Shown one piece after another: positions 17,601 to 25,430 of a stretch of DNA of 64,000 nt. Location: contig JAZRUG010000017.1 of NCBI GenBank assembly GCA_045652425.1, forward strand, positions 1-64,000, read 5' to 3'. Under the pieces are notes generated by a model. It had not been told where the DNA came from and did not search any database. It saw only the letters and a program-made list of their open reading frames with translations. Position 1 is the first letter of the stretch. Every line of letters begins with the position of its first letter. The stretch is from RGIG1995 sp045652425 (GTDB taxonomy: Bacteria > Bacillota > Clostridia > Oscillospirales > CAG-272). The position numbers were made by a program, and so were the translations under genes.

Positions 17601-18198
17601 TCTCACCAAAATCAACAAAAGATTTGTTTTTCATCTGTGTGTCTACAAAACCTAATAATTTTTTCTTTTCAATACCAAATGTATTAAACTGCGAATCGTC
17701 AATTCTTTCTATATCTTTAAGAATCTTGGAATCAAACAACGATTCTTTTTTTAAACCACACGAATTAAAACCAACAAAAGCAATCCTGTTTTCATCGTAT
17801 GTTTTTAAAAGAGAGAAATCATCAGCATCATAAAAATCAGGAATTAAACCATAAAATCCATTTAAAAAAGCACTATATTTAGTCCAACGTTTAGATTCAT
17901 CATCTGCTCTAATAATATCGTGATTACCCGGAACAAACAAAAAATCACTTTTTGTTATATTTGTAGAAGCTTTTAACTCTTCAAAAATAATATTAAAAAA
18001 GTTTATAGCTTCAGATACTATACTATCACTTTCACCGCATGTACCTTCGAATATATCGCCAGTAACAATAACAGCTTGTATCCCATTAATATTTTCGTTT
18101 TCTATATCAGAAATAATTCTGTATGCAATATTTTTTGATTCCATATATGTGTCACCAATATGAATATCAGACAAATGAAGTACCCTAAATAGTTTCAT
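14644..18198 (-). CDS. calcineurin-like phosphoesterase fused to Hsp90/MORC-like GHKL ATPase; candidate defence protein
   Basis: 1184 residues from the ATG at 18198, chosen for the GGAGGGC 8-13 bases ahead. Residues 1-310 are a metallophosphoesterase with all metal motifs: D11-x-H13, G47-D48, GNHD 91-94, HHH 225-227 and GHKH 265-268. Residues 310-600 are mainly helical. Residues about 630-800 are a GHKL ATPase: N-box ELIQNSIDA (E639, N643), G1 DFGTGMD (679-685), G2 SNFGIGFLS (717-725) and GTEITLY. The last 380 residues are helical and unrecognised. No membrane segment or signal peptide. AT-rich compared with its neighbours and alone in the island. Nucleic-acid or nucleotide cleavage gated by an ATP clamp is inferred; I know no named system with this pairing. 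Confidence 0.85.
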   Translation of the reverse strand: MKLFRVLHLSDIHIGDTYMESKNIAYRIISDIENENINGIQAVIVTGDIFEGTCGESDSIVSEAINFFNIIFEELKASTNITKSDFLFVPGNHDIIRADDESKRWTKYSAFLNGFYGLIPDFYDADDFSLLKTYDENRIAFVGFNSCGLKKESLFDSKILKDIERIDDSQFNTFGIEKKKLLGFVDTQMKNKSFVDFGEITPNQLLKVKRELKKYDDYNIIAFFHHHFYLFPEVHNKYGDSSLIRNYTNIIQQLQQAHVKTVLHGHKHFDLERPLITDSYYEDPKSVINVIAGGSVGTKRVAKHTFNIIDFYDKDSDVELVQRKFVCNNDQSEPIITRQIPPKSRDNFASVKLLNILKLNSPELFSLYSDAIEKINIVADDYNNMLKWLESVFVGFEEIHKIFETNSLCVFFLLYAMNYRVLKIKQILGKENIDASYYNILNDLLFNNIPDVGFDKKQYLKIFEQSDLNKLKEKCDEIFGNLQSKKTKYYLSFSMIGIFITDIYLMLRYYAGSFYNKYIKYKVNIKLDETEFHQNIPVQKIMIHSDADRRSAFIDLRCNSATAHKLAVLFVKEFELIISKFEDYFKTVGLKLYYLTPKIEKDNSPNAIDNYNFEAYIPTLIPLLTGDNIYAKKEVFARELIQNSIDAIAVRASTDSDFDKTIYITLGQSQGRKFFRIKDFGTGMDRFKIERYFTSIGRSFYSGDEYRELDIEYKPISNFGIGFLSAFMICREIDVKTRYYLDDKEGLKLHIPNYDGCFFIEKDDTLDIGTEITLYIDKKISHDIQPEKIIDYICNTMTDISCNICIRNEITKKQILLNSKYVRQTLPKNDLLFVPFLDSGNIVEKVSVEKTIRTDDYIEKYPYGLIIDVTGKNAQYSVLNSGIKLYDTDINDVWEMLLGIENPKLRSFNKFFLFDFPSNYLNIDVSREKIAGFTKVVEKNDFIINLMNEILRQITEYTELCKKYGTSNAALNLQLLIVSLAQICNQSPELSRLSSNFMSMRYILYIRFNKNTVDIIVSSNEQKPLNAVAYNQNNYAKCYEAFKSFVSNNSTQEDNEILTSKEENYHKIMSNVHELISRRNLWLDRDFEEYYLRNYRYYSTEKFGFEVLEYLQRVLKCKDVNMVYAFLFLSSFLLKSEGEKNHISIMEKILSMLLEQHTITDVENGNCVLTIGYEDIKKVIKRLK

Positions 18199-18395
18199 AA
18201 AAATGCCCTCCACTTTTTGTGTTAAGCAAATTATACCATAATATGACATAAAACGCAATATAACATTAACTATTTAGTACAATACCTTTATAAAAAATAT
18301 ACAGCCAAACTCGATTGCATTTGAAGTAGTTATTTTGTGTTTAAGATATATACTTCAACAAAACACTTAAAAAATTATGTTTTTTAATATATACT

Positions 18396-18428
18396 AAAAA
18401 AGGTAGTACCCACAAGTACTACCTTTTT
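18396..18428 (-). terminator. intrinsic terminator of the integrase remnant
   Basis: GGTAGTAC-TTGTGG-GTACTACC with flanking A/T runs, just past the stop at 18433 on the minus strand. Confidence 0.75.
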
Positions 18429-18432
18429 ATCA

Positions 18433-18924
18433 TTACTTACCTAGCACAATACTATCAAGCTTAGTTGCCGCTTCCATGTCCATCTCCGGCAATACGTGGG
18501 TATAAGTGTTAAGCGTTACACTAACATCAGCATGTCCTAGTCTTTGCTGAACTACCCTTGGGTTAACACCGGCTTGAATTAATGCTGTTGCGTTGCTGTG
18601 ACGGAGATCGTGCAAACGTATATCAGGCAAGTTGTTTGCTTGTATGAATCTCTTCCACTTCCTTGTCATAGCGTCCGGAGTCATAGGAGAGCCGTCTTTC
18701 TGTCTTATTACAAAGTTTAAGTCTTGGTATCCTGTTCCGTATTCCTCTCTATCATGGCAATACTGTTCTTTAGCCATATTCAGCACAGACACAACCTCAT
18801 CACCTATCTGAACGTCTCTGATACCAGCTTCGCTCTTAGGTGCTTTAATAATAAAGCCGTCCTCACCTCTAACCATATTACTTCTTACCTTTATGATATT
18901 ATTATCTAAGTCTATAATATATAT
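18433..18924 (-). pseudogene. tyrosine recombinase/integrase, C-terminal remnant
   Basis: The catalytic C-terminus of a phage-type integrase: the beta-hairpin lysine in KAPKSEAGIRDVQI, the HDLRHSNATALIQAG box (H-x-x-R), GHADVSVTLNTYTHV with the second histidine and the tyrosine nucleophile. Coding similarity continues in frame upstream of the first ATG (18876) to about 18924, where a stop ends it. The N-terminal and core-binding domains and the first catalytic arginine are missing, so it is a relic of the enzyme that placed the island. Confidence 0.88.
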
Positions 18925-18954
18925 TTACAGCAATAAGTTTTACGCTAAAACCGT

Positions 18955-19027
18955 CGAGCCGACCATGAACAACAGAAAAGCCGTCCAAAAAGAACAGTCT
19001 AAATCCTGACTATTCCTGATGAACGGC
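18955..19027. repeat. 73-bp imperfect direct repeat, copy A
   Basis: Matches 19772-19844 base for base in spacing, with about a dozen mismatches, including the shared core AAAAAGAACAGTCTAAATC and TATTCCT-ATGAACGGC. The two copies bracket the gene at 19128-19628, suggesting it came as a unit or that the copies are remnant recombination sites. Confidence 0.8.
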
Positions 19028-19075
19028 ATGGAATTCCAATGAATGATGAAGCATTGGCTTTGCCAATATAAAGCA

Positions 19076-19104
19076 CAAGCTTCGCTTTTGTAAAGCGAAG
19101 CTTG
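19076..19104. terminator. hairpin after the 19128-19628 gene
   Basis: CAAGCTTCGCTTT-TGT-AAAGCGAAGCTTG, a 13-bp stem with a T run on the plus-strand side; probably terminates in one or both directions. Confidence 0.55.
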
Positions 19105-19127
19105 CTGTTTTTTAAAAATGTGCCGGA

Positions 19128-19628
19128 CTAAACTACAAAATAACAGTAATCAAGAATTACATTTCCACTTTCGTCAGGCGTAGTATACCGAGGGCACACA
19201 CAGTTTTCAAATGAGTATACTGCACCTTGTTCGTCACGCCACAATCTCATACCTTTTTCTTCGATATTTTGTTTGCAGGCACTTGTATTGTGCACTTCAC
19301 TTTCCTTACCTCTGATCCAACAGGTTCCTAAACTCAAATCTTTAAAATCTATGTAAATAAATCCATCCGGTACAGGTGTATTTTCGGGAGTAAACATACC
19401 AATGTAATATTCAAAGGGCTGCCCTTCTGCCCGTTTTTCAACACCAACATATCCTCCGCCATTCTCCCAAACAGAAAGGATTTTATCCGTTCCTCCCATA
19501 ACCTGCTCCAGAAGATCAAACCAACCGTTTTGCCACCATTCGCCCCAGTGACCAAAACTGTTGTACTTTTTTCCGATAAATCTCATCGAGGGTATGTTCT
19601 CTTTAAATACCTTAACAATATCAGCCAT
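19128..19628 (-). CDS. GyrI-like / AraC effector-binding-domain protein (tentative)
   Basis: 166 residues from the ATG at 19628, with AAGGAG eight to nine bases ahead. The sequence (FIGKKYNSFGHWGEWWQNGWF near the start, then ENGGGYVGVEKR, PFEYYIGMF and VPDGFIYIDF) has the strand pattern and the P-x-G-F-x-x-I-x-F motif of the GyrI-like small-molecule binding domain, without a helix-turn-helix. Such stand-alone domains bind or break down hydrophobic ligands. It sits between two direct repeats inside the tRNA island, so it is acquired cargo. The family is tentative. Confidence 0.65.
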   Translation of the reverse strand: MADIVKVFKENIPSMRFIGKKYNSFGHWGEWWQNGWFDLLEQVMGGTDKILSVWENGGGYVGVEKRAEGQPFEYYIGMFTPENTPVPDGFIYIDFKDLSLGTCWIRGKESEVHNTSACKQNIEEKGMRLWRDEQGAVYSFENCVCPRYTTPDESGNVILDYCYFVV

Positions 19629-19771
19629 ACTAAACACTCCTTAACATTCGTTTTTTCAAAAAACGGCCGTATCTTTTGACTATCATGTTAATTGTATCAC
19701 GGCAATCATCATTTTTCAATATATTTCAACGAAAAGTTGAGATATAACATCTTTACTGCGATAAATATTAT

Positions 19772-19844
19772 CAAGCCGACCATAGATATCACAAAAGCCG
19801 ACCAAAAAGAACAGTCTAAATCATAACTATTCCTAATGAACGGC
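19772..19844. repeat. 73-bp imperfect direct repeat, copy B
   Basis: Partner of 18955-19027, same orientation. Confidence 0.8.
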
Positions 19845-20208
19845 TATACGAAAAACTTGTGGGACTTGTTTGCCCTTCCGAAAATATAGTCGAGTCCGTT
19901 TCGCAAGGTAAAACCTTGCTCTGCCCTCTCCTTATTTTCGTTAATCGCCTCTAAAAAACAGTCCACAGGACTGTTTTTTATTTCGGCTCACCCACTCCCT
20001 CCGGATAACCCGTCGGCGTGAGGTAAAGTAAAAATGAAATCGTGGCATTACCACGATGATATCCTCACTATGCTCGGATGAAATCTTCGGTGTTCCACCT
20101 CAGATGAAATTAAATCCGCCTTTCTTATCCCCGCGTCAGCGGGATTTCATCGCGAAGCGATTTCAACCATCGCAGATGGATTTATTCCGTCGAAAGCGGA
20201 TTTAGTTG
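19845..20208. repeat. hairpin-rich non-coding repeats at the tRNA-proximal end of the island
   Basis: No gene is visible. A terminator-like stem AAAAAACAGTCC-ACA-GGACTGTTTTTT lies at 19953-19979. From about 20030 a series of short palindromes built on GATGAAAT/ATTTCATC and TCGCGAAGCGA-like words forms a block of nested stem-loops, a type of intergenic repeat common in Clostridia. Confidence 0.55.
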
Positions 20209-20248
20209 AAAAAAGAAAAGCAAGTCATTCGACTTGCTTTCTTTTTTC
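20209..20248 (-). terminator. terminator directly after tRNA-fMet
   Basis: AAAGCAAGTC-GAAT-GACTTGC with flanking A/T runs abuts the CCA end of the tRNA. It lies inside the island, so the element has supplied the tRNA with a new terminator, replacing the one at 14174-14211. Confidence 0.75.
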
Positions 20249-20325
<77 letters not shown>

Positions 20326-20346
20326 ATATTAAGTTTAGTACAACTT

Positions 20347-20436
20347 TGGTGCCGGTGACCGGGGTCGAACCGGTACGGGAGTTGAATTCCCACGGGATTT
20401 TAAGTCCCGGGCGTCTGCCAATTCCGCCACACCGGC
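20347..20436 (-). tRNA. tRNA-Leu (TAA)
   Basis: A 90-base class II tRNA with a long variable arm, GCCGGTG/CACCGGC acceptor stem, anticodon loop CTTAAAA (TAA) and encoded CCA. It lies 21 bases upstream of tRNA-fMet in the same transcript. Confidence 0.95.
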
Positions 20437-20673
20437 ATTTTTGGCTGCCCGTATATTATACTACAACTCATTTTCTTTGTCAATACTTTTTCGTAATTAT
20501 TATTTTTTTAATACCTGCTAACCCTTTTGTTTCCGCTCTACTCAATTATACGCAATATATTTGGTATTTATTCCTTCTTTGTAAAAAATTTATATAAAAT
20601 AACCGACAGACTATTCGTGAATCGCCCCTACTCCGAAAATTTGTGTAAACAATCCCCTCCGCCATTTCTCTTA

Positions 20674-20716
20674 AAAAGCAAAGAACCGTCTTCAAAAAAG
20701 ACAGTTCTTTGTTTTT
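20674..20716 (-). terminator. intrinsic terminator of ridA
   Basis: AAAGAACTGTCTT...AAGACGGTTCTTT followed by Ts on the minus strand, 25-60 bases after the ridA stop. Confidence 0.75.
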
Positions 20717-20739
20717 ACTAATGTTTTTACTAAAAAACC

Positions 20740-21117
20740 TTATGCGAGATATGCTATTACCTCTACCTCAACCAATGCACCTTTCGGTAACTCCTTTACC
20801 GCAAAGCAGCTACGCGCGGGGGCAGACGTTATATATTTTGCATATACTTCATTAAATGCCGCAAAGTCTGCAATATCCGCCAAAAAGCAAGTCGTCTTTA
20901 CCACGTTATCAAATGTAGCTCCCCCTGCTTCAAGAACTGCCGCAAGGTTCTTCATAACCTGCTCTGCCTGTTCTTTGATACCAACAGCATCTATATTGCC
21001 TGTTTCAGCATTAATCGGAAGCGTTCCCGACGTATAAATAATATTGTTCACCATAATCGCCTGAGAATAAGGTCCTATCGCCTTCGGCGCTTTATCTGTA
21101 GAAATCTTGTTAATCAT
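20740..21117 (-). CDS. ridA: RidA-family enamine/imine deaminase
   Basis: 125 residues, the standard RidA (YjgF/YER057c) length. Signatures are IGPYSQAIMVNNIIYTSG at the N-terminus, the catalytic arginine region APARSCFAVKELPKGALVEVE and a C-terminal VEVIAYLA. It hydrolyses reactive enamine intermediates from PLP enzymes such as threonine dehydratase. GGGGGTATTTCTTT precedes the start. It is divergent from the LysR gene. Confidence 0.95.
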   Translation of the reverse strand: MINKISTDKAPKAIGPYSQAIMVNNIIYTSGTLPINAETGNIDAVGIKEQAEQVMKNLAAVLEAGGATFDNVVKTTCFLADIADFAAFNEVYAKYITSAPARSCFAVKELPKGALVEVEVIAYLA

Positions 21118-21309
21118 AAAGAAATACCCCCTTCTTTTTCTTCATTATATCATACTTTTCCCGAAAATAAATAGATTTTGAAAAATCGCTCGTTTTTCTG
21201 TATTGATTTTTATTAATACTCGCTATAGGTTTTTTCAATTTGCGAAGGGTTGACATATATGATATAATGTAAAGACTAATGATTTACAAGAAGGAAAAGG
21301 GACGAATAT

Positions 21310-22218
21310 ATGACCATTCAACAATGCAACTATGTTCTGACTATTGCAAAAGCAGGCTCTTTTAACGAAGCGGCAAAACAGCTTTTCATCGCGCAATCCA
21401 CCTTGTCTTTAAGCATAAAATCGCTTGAAAACGAACTTGGAATAAAAATATTCGAGCGTTCCGGAAACGGTGTTTTTCTTACCGACGACGGCTCGGAATT
21501 TGTCAAATATGCTCGGCAGATTGTTGAAAACAGTAATTTTGTTCAAGAAAGATATAAATCTCCAAACGTTCACCAGAAGTTATTTATCGTAACACAGCAT
21601 TACGACTTTATCGCCGATATTTTCGGCAAGATGTTAGGCGAAATGCCCGATTGTGATTACAACTTCGCGCTGAAAGAAATTCAAACTCACGACGTCATAT
21701 CGGAGATTGAAAAATCCCACAGCGACATTGGGGTTATCGCCATAAAAGGAAGCGATTCCGATATATTAAAACGATACATAAACAAAAAGGGCGTAACGTT
21801 TACCCCCGTCTTAAAGGCAGCTCCTCATATTTATATGAGAAAAGAACACCCATTGGCAAACAGAGAAAAGCTTACAAGAGCTGACCTGCGCGATTACCCA
21901 TATATCGCCTACGAGCAGGGTGAACACAATACCCCGTTCTTCACAGAAGAATTAACGCAAGGTATCCCCGGAAACAAGCTCGTAACCATAAGCGACAGAG
22001 CGACTCTTATGAACGTGCTTATGATTTCCGACTCCTACACTATCGGTACGGGAATTATGCCCTCGGCGCTTAACAAAGGATATATCGTCAGCGTCCCCCT
22101 TGAAAGCGATGATTTTTATATGATAGGATACCTTTTAAACGAAAACAAAAAGACCTCACCTTTGGTTGAAAAGTTTATAAAAATGCTTTGCGAAATGGAA
22201 GAAAGTATAGAAAAATGA
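21310..22218 (+). CDS. LysR-family transcriptional regulator
   Basis: 302 residues. The N-terminal winged helix-turn-helix (MTIQQCNYVLTIAKAGSFNE, then AAKQLFIAQSTLSLSIKSLE) is followed by a periplasmic-binding-protein-like effector domain (about 90-295). A TTGCGA-17-TATAAT promoter lies just upstream, in the region shared with divergent ridA. Its stop overlaps the start of the TRIC-family gene (ATGA), so the two are coupled and the regulator probably controls that gene or ridA. Confidence 0.94.
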   Translation: MTIQQCNYVLTIAKAGSFNEAAKQLFIAQSTLSLSIKSLENELGIKIFERSGNGVFLTDDGSEFVKYARQIVENSNFVQERYKSPNVHQKLFIVTQHYDFIADIFGKMLGEMPDCDYNFALKEIQTHDVISEIEKSHSDIGVIAIKGSDSDILKRYINKKGVTFTPVLKAAPHIYMRKEHPLANREKLTRADLRDYPYIAYEQGEHNTPFFTEELTQGIPGNKLVTISDRATLMNVLMISDSYTIGTGIMPSALNKGYIVSVPLESDDFYMIGYLLNENKKTSPLVEKFIKMLCEMEESIEK

Positions 22219-22859
22219 CTCATATAGTTATGGTTATACTTGAGGTTATCGGCACAATAGCTTTTGCCGTAACAGGCGCGTTTCTGTCGGTAAAAAGACA
22301 CCTCGACATTTTCGGTGTCGTATTTATCGGCTGTATCACGGCTGTGGGTGGCGGTATAACAAGAGATATAATAATCGGTAAGTTTCCGCCTACGATATTT
22401 TCACATACACCAATATTGCTGATAGCCGCAATAACCTCTGTAATAGTATTTTTGATTTCCTATCTTCACGCAGATAAGTTTGAACAGATACGCGAGAAAA
22501 CGGAAAAGATAAACAACGTTTTTGATGCAATTGGTCTTTCAGCCTTTGCTGTAACAGGTACGGAAGCGGTATATCACAGCGAATACGGCGGATATTTTGT
22601 ACTTGCTGTACTTATGGGTATGCTGACAGGGGTGGGCGGCGGAATATTCCGTGACATACTTGTAACAGAAACTCCCTACGTTTTGAAAAAGCACGTATAT
22701 GCATTGGCGGCATTGATAGGCAGTATAATATACTACGTATTGCGTGGTTTTGTCGGCATCACGCTTTCTTCAATAATCGCAATGGTTCTCATATTTTCCA
22801 TTCGTATGTTGGCAACCAAATATCATTGGAAACTACCCAAGGTAAAACTTGATAATTAG
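22215..22859 (+). CDS. TRIC/YadS-family (UPF0126) membrane channel protein
   Basis: 214 residues, seven hydrophobic segments and the duplicated glycine-rich signature of the family (AVGGGITRDIIIGKFPPTIF and GVGGGIFRDILVTETPYVLK). Bacterial homologues form homotrimeric K+-permeable channels; some have been proposed to carry other cations or glycine. The ATG at 22215 overlaps the LysR stop. The gene is followed by the palindromic repeat at 22900-23244. Confidence 0.92.
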   Translation: MTHIVMVILEVIGTIAFAVTGAFLSVKRHLDIFGVVFIGCITAVGGGITRDIIIGKFPPTIFSHTPILLIAAITSVIVFLISYLHADKFEQIREKTEKINNVFDAIGLSAFAVTGTEAVYHSEYGGYFVLAVLMGMLTGVGGGIFRDILVTETPYVLKKHVYALAALIGSIIYYVLRGFVGITLSSIIAMVLIFSIRMLATKYHWKLPKVKLDN

Positions 22860-22899
22860 GAATAAATAAAGCACTAACAAAAAGTCTGTACACACAGAA

Positions 22900-23244
22900 A
22901 GCCCTTTCCTGTGGGTAGCGAAGCGGCGTGAGCGTAATGAATGACAGTCCGGTGGACTGTCAGAACGCGAGCGTGACCGAACCGCAGTAGAGGGTGGATG
23001 CCGTTTAAAAAAGGCGATATTTTCTACATTGAGATTTTAATCAGTAGAAAATATCGCCTTTTTAGGCAGACGGGATGAGAGTTCAGCTTTAAGTTTTTGA
23101 GCCTTTATCCGTTGAATATTACTTTAAGTTTAGTTTACAAAGATAATTGTTTTCTTATTACATAGGAATAAAGGCTGTTCTAATCGTTTACCGAGCTCTC
23201 ATCCCGTCACGCTTCGCGTGCCACCCTTCCCACAGGAAAGGGCT
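22900..23244. repeat. 345-bp nested inverted-repeat element
   Basis: Outer arms AGCCCTTTCCTGTGGG (22900-22915) and its complement at 23229-23244; an inner pair GACGGGATGAGAG (23069-23081) and its complement at 23196-23208; and a 20-bp terminator-like stem at 23007-23063 enclosing AATATCGCC. No gene. It separates the TRIC gene from the convergent thi operon and may terminate both. Confidence 0.8.
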
Positions 23245-23281
23245 AAACAATATACCTGCATATTTGTGTATTTGTGCACTC

Positions 23282-23902
23282 TTATTTTACTTTTATAAGA
23301 AGCAATTTACCGCATTTTACCGATACTTCGGCAACAACTCCTTTTAATACTTCGTTGCTTATACCGTATTGATATGAAGTTTTTATTTCGGCATTATCAA
23401 GAGGATATTTTGCGTTCTTTATGGTTATACCTTTGGCTTCGCCCGTTATGTTAAGCAAAGAAAAGAATGAAAAATTATCGTCAATATATTTAGGCGTTTC
23501 TGAAACAAGCTCCATTTCCGAGTAATCGTCAACTATTACTGCCTTTTTTTCCGCACTGTCCAACAAGTCAAGAATATACAGATTTCCAAGAGTATGGTCA
23601 AGCCTTTGCCCTATCGCTCCGACTATCAGAAATTCATCAAATCCGCGCCTTATCCCCTCTTTGACAGCAAATACCGTATCGGTATCGTCTTTTTCGCAGG
23701 GTAAGACTATGGTTTCAGCCTCTGTATTCGGTCTTATATATGAGTCAAAATCTCCTACTATAAGATTTGTTTCTATACCAAGATCTTTCTGATGTCTTAA
23801 TCCGCAATCGCAAAATATATTAAAGTCATCATTTTTCAAATATTTTCTTACTGCGGCATAGTCCCCTATTTCCGCGCCGCCGACAATTACACACCTACTC
23901 AT
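23282..23902 (-). CDS. thiN: thiamine pyrophosphokinase
   Basis: 206 residues, the usual length. It transfers pyrophosphate from ATP to thiamine. Conserved segments are CDCGLRHQKDLGIETNLIVGDFDS, where DFDS holds the catalytic aspartates, CEKDDTDTVFAVKEGIRRG and IVGAIGQRLDHTLGNLYIL. It is the last gene of the riboswitch-controlled salvage operon and overlaps thiD by four bases. With it the operon can take imported thiamine directly to the cofactor. Confidence 0.96.
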   Translation of the reverse strand: MSRCVIVGGAEIGDYAAVRKYLKNDDFNIFCDCGLRHQKDLGIETNLIVGDFDSYIRPNTEAETIVLPCEKDDTDTVFAVKEGIRRGFDEFLIVGAIGQRLDHTLGNLYILDLLDSAEKKAVIVDDYSEMELVSETPKYIDDNFSFFSLLNITGEAKGITIKNAKYPLDNAEIKTSYQYGISNEVLKGVVAEVSVKCGKLLLIKVK

Positions 23903-24699
23903 TCATTTATCTCCTTTAAACAAAATGCGTGATTCATAGGACCCGAGCCTTTGCCTATATCAAGCATATCGGCAAGGGCTTTTGATATATATTCTTTCGC
24001 CTTTTTTACCGACTGTTCAAGCGAAAGTCCTTTCGCAAGATTTGAAGCTATAGCACTTGATAAAGTACAGCCTGTACCGTGTGTATTCGGATTGTTTATC
24101 CGTTTTCCCTTAAACCAGGTAAATTCGCCCTTTGAATATAACAGATCATTTGCATCGTTTATACTATGTCCCCCTTTTAGCAAAACAGAACAGCCGTATG
24201 AATCACTTATGTATTTTGCCGCTTTTTTCATACCTTCTTCATCATTAACTGTCACCCCGGTCAACACTTCGGCTTCGGGAATGTTTGGAGTTACAAGTGT
24301 TGCTATAGGCAATAAGTCTGACGTTAAAGCAGAAATTGCCTCGTTTTTCATAAGCTTTGAACCGCTTGTTGCAACCATTACGGGATCTACAACAATATTC
24401 TTTGCCCCATAATGCTTTAATTTCTCTGCGATAACTTTAATAAGCGTACTTGAAGATACCATACCTATTTTCACGGAATCTGGAAATATATCCTCAAATA
24501 CTGCATCAAGCTGGTCTGCAAAAAACACGGGGCTGACTTCCATAATACTCCGTACGCCTGTAGTGTTTTGAGCTGTCAACGCAGTTATTACACTCATAGC
24601 GTATACACCGTTCACAGTCATAGTTTTCAAATCCGCCTGAATTCCCGCGCCTCCGCTGCAATCGCTTCCGGCAACGGTCAATGCTGTTTTCATTTTCAT
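23899..24699 (-). CDS. thiD: hydroxymethylpyrimidine/phosphomethylpyrimidine kinase
   Basis: 266 residues from the ATG at 24699, preceded by AAGGAG; the longer frame to 24744 lacks a ribosome site. Ribokinase-fold motifs are AGSDCSGGAGIQADLKT near the start and NTHGTGCTLSSAIA near the end, with the anion-hole GTGC and its catalytic base region. It makes HMP-PP for ThiE from salvaged HMP. A gap of about 107 bases separates it from thiE. Confidence 0.96.
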   Translation of the reverse strand: MKMKTALTVAGSDCSGGAGIQADLKTMTVNGVYAMSVITALTAQNTTGVRSIMEVSPVFFADQLDAVFEDIFPDSVKIGMVSSSTLIKVIAEKLKHYGAKNIVVDPVMVATSGSKLMKNEAISALTSDLLPIATLVTPNIPEAEVLTGVTVNDEEGMKKAAKYISDSYGCSVLLKGGHSINDANDLLYSKGEFTWFKGKRINNPNTHGTGCTLSSAIASNLAKGLSLEQSVKKAKEYISKALADMLDIGKGSGPMNHAFCLKEINE

Positions 24700-24806
24700 T
24701 AATAAATCTCCTTTCATTTTCAGCATCGTTTTATTAAGCGGCATAAAGTGGTGCTCCCATTATGCCGCATTCTGTAACATTGTCAAAGTAAAGTTCAATT
24801 ATTTTT

Positions 24807-25430
24807 TTAGTTTTCAAAAGATTTTTTTAGTTCAATCACCGCTTTTTGCGGATCAGATGCTTTCATCACAGCCGAGACAACGCATATTCCGGATATACCT
24901 ATTCCTTTAAAAATATTTATGTTATTCTTGTTTAATCCGCCAATAGCATTAACCGGAATATCTACCGAATTACAAATATCCCGTAAAGTTTCAACCGGTG
25001 TAAGAACCGTTACCACTTTCGTGGTGGTCGGGTAAATAGCCCCTACCCCAAGGTAATCAGCCCCCCGTTTTTGAGCATCAATTGCCTGTTCAACTGTTTT
25101 TGTAGTTGCGCCGATTATTGCTTTTTCTCCCAAAATACCTCTTGCAATGTCAATCGGCATATCGGTTTGACCGAGATGAACGCCTTCAGCCCCCACCGCC
25201 AACGCAACGTCTACCCTATCGTCAATAAGCAACGGAACGTTATATTTCTGAGTCAAGGTATGTACTTTTTTAGCAAGGTCGATATATTCCCTTGTCGTTC
25301 TGTTTTTTTCGCGAAGCTGTACAAGTGTAACACCGCCTTTTAATGCCTCTTCTATTCGATATAAAAACTCATTCTCACCGAAGTCGTTACTATCTGTAAT
25401 AAAATAAAGAGTTGAATCAAATTTTTTCAT
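24807..25430 (-). CDS. thiE: thiamine phosphate synthase
   Basis: 207 residues; a TIM-barrel enzyme joining HMP-PP and thiazole phosphate. Visible motifs: VTLVQLREKN, LIDDRVDVALAVGAEGVHLGQ, GATTKTVEQA, GADYLGVGAIYPTTTK and VNAIGGLN. Its start overlaps the thiM stop, so translation is coupled. Confidence 0.97.
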   Translation of the reverse strand: MKKFDSTLYFITDSNDFGENEFLYRIEEALKGGVTLVQLREKNRTTREYIDLAKKVHTLTQKYNVPLLIDDRVDVALAVGAEGVHLGQTDMPIDIARGILGEKAIIGATTKTVEQAIDAQKRGADYLGVGAIYPTTTKVVTVLTPVETLRDICNSVDIPVNAIGGLNKNNINIFKGIGISGICVVSAVMKASDPQKAVIELKKSFEN

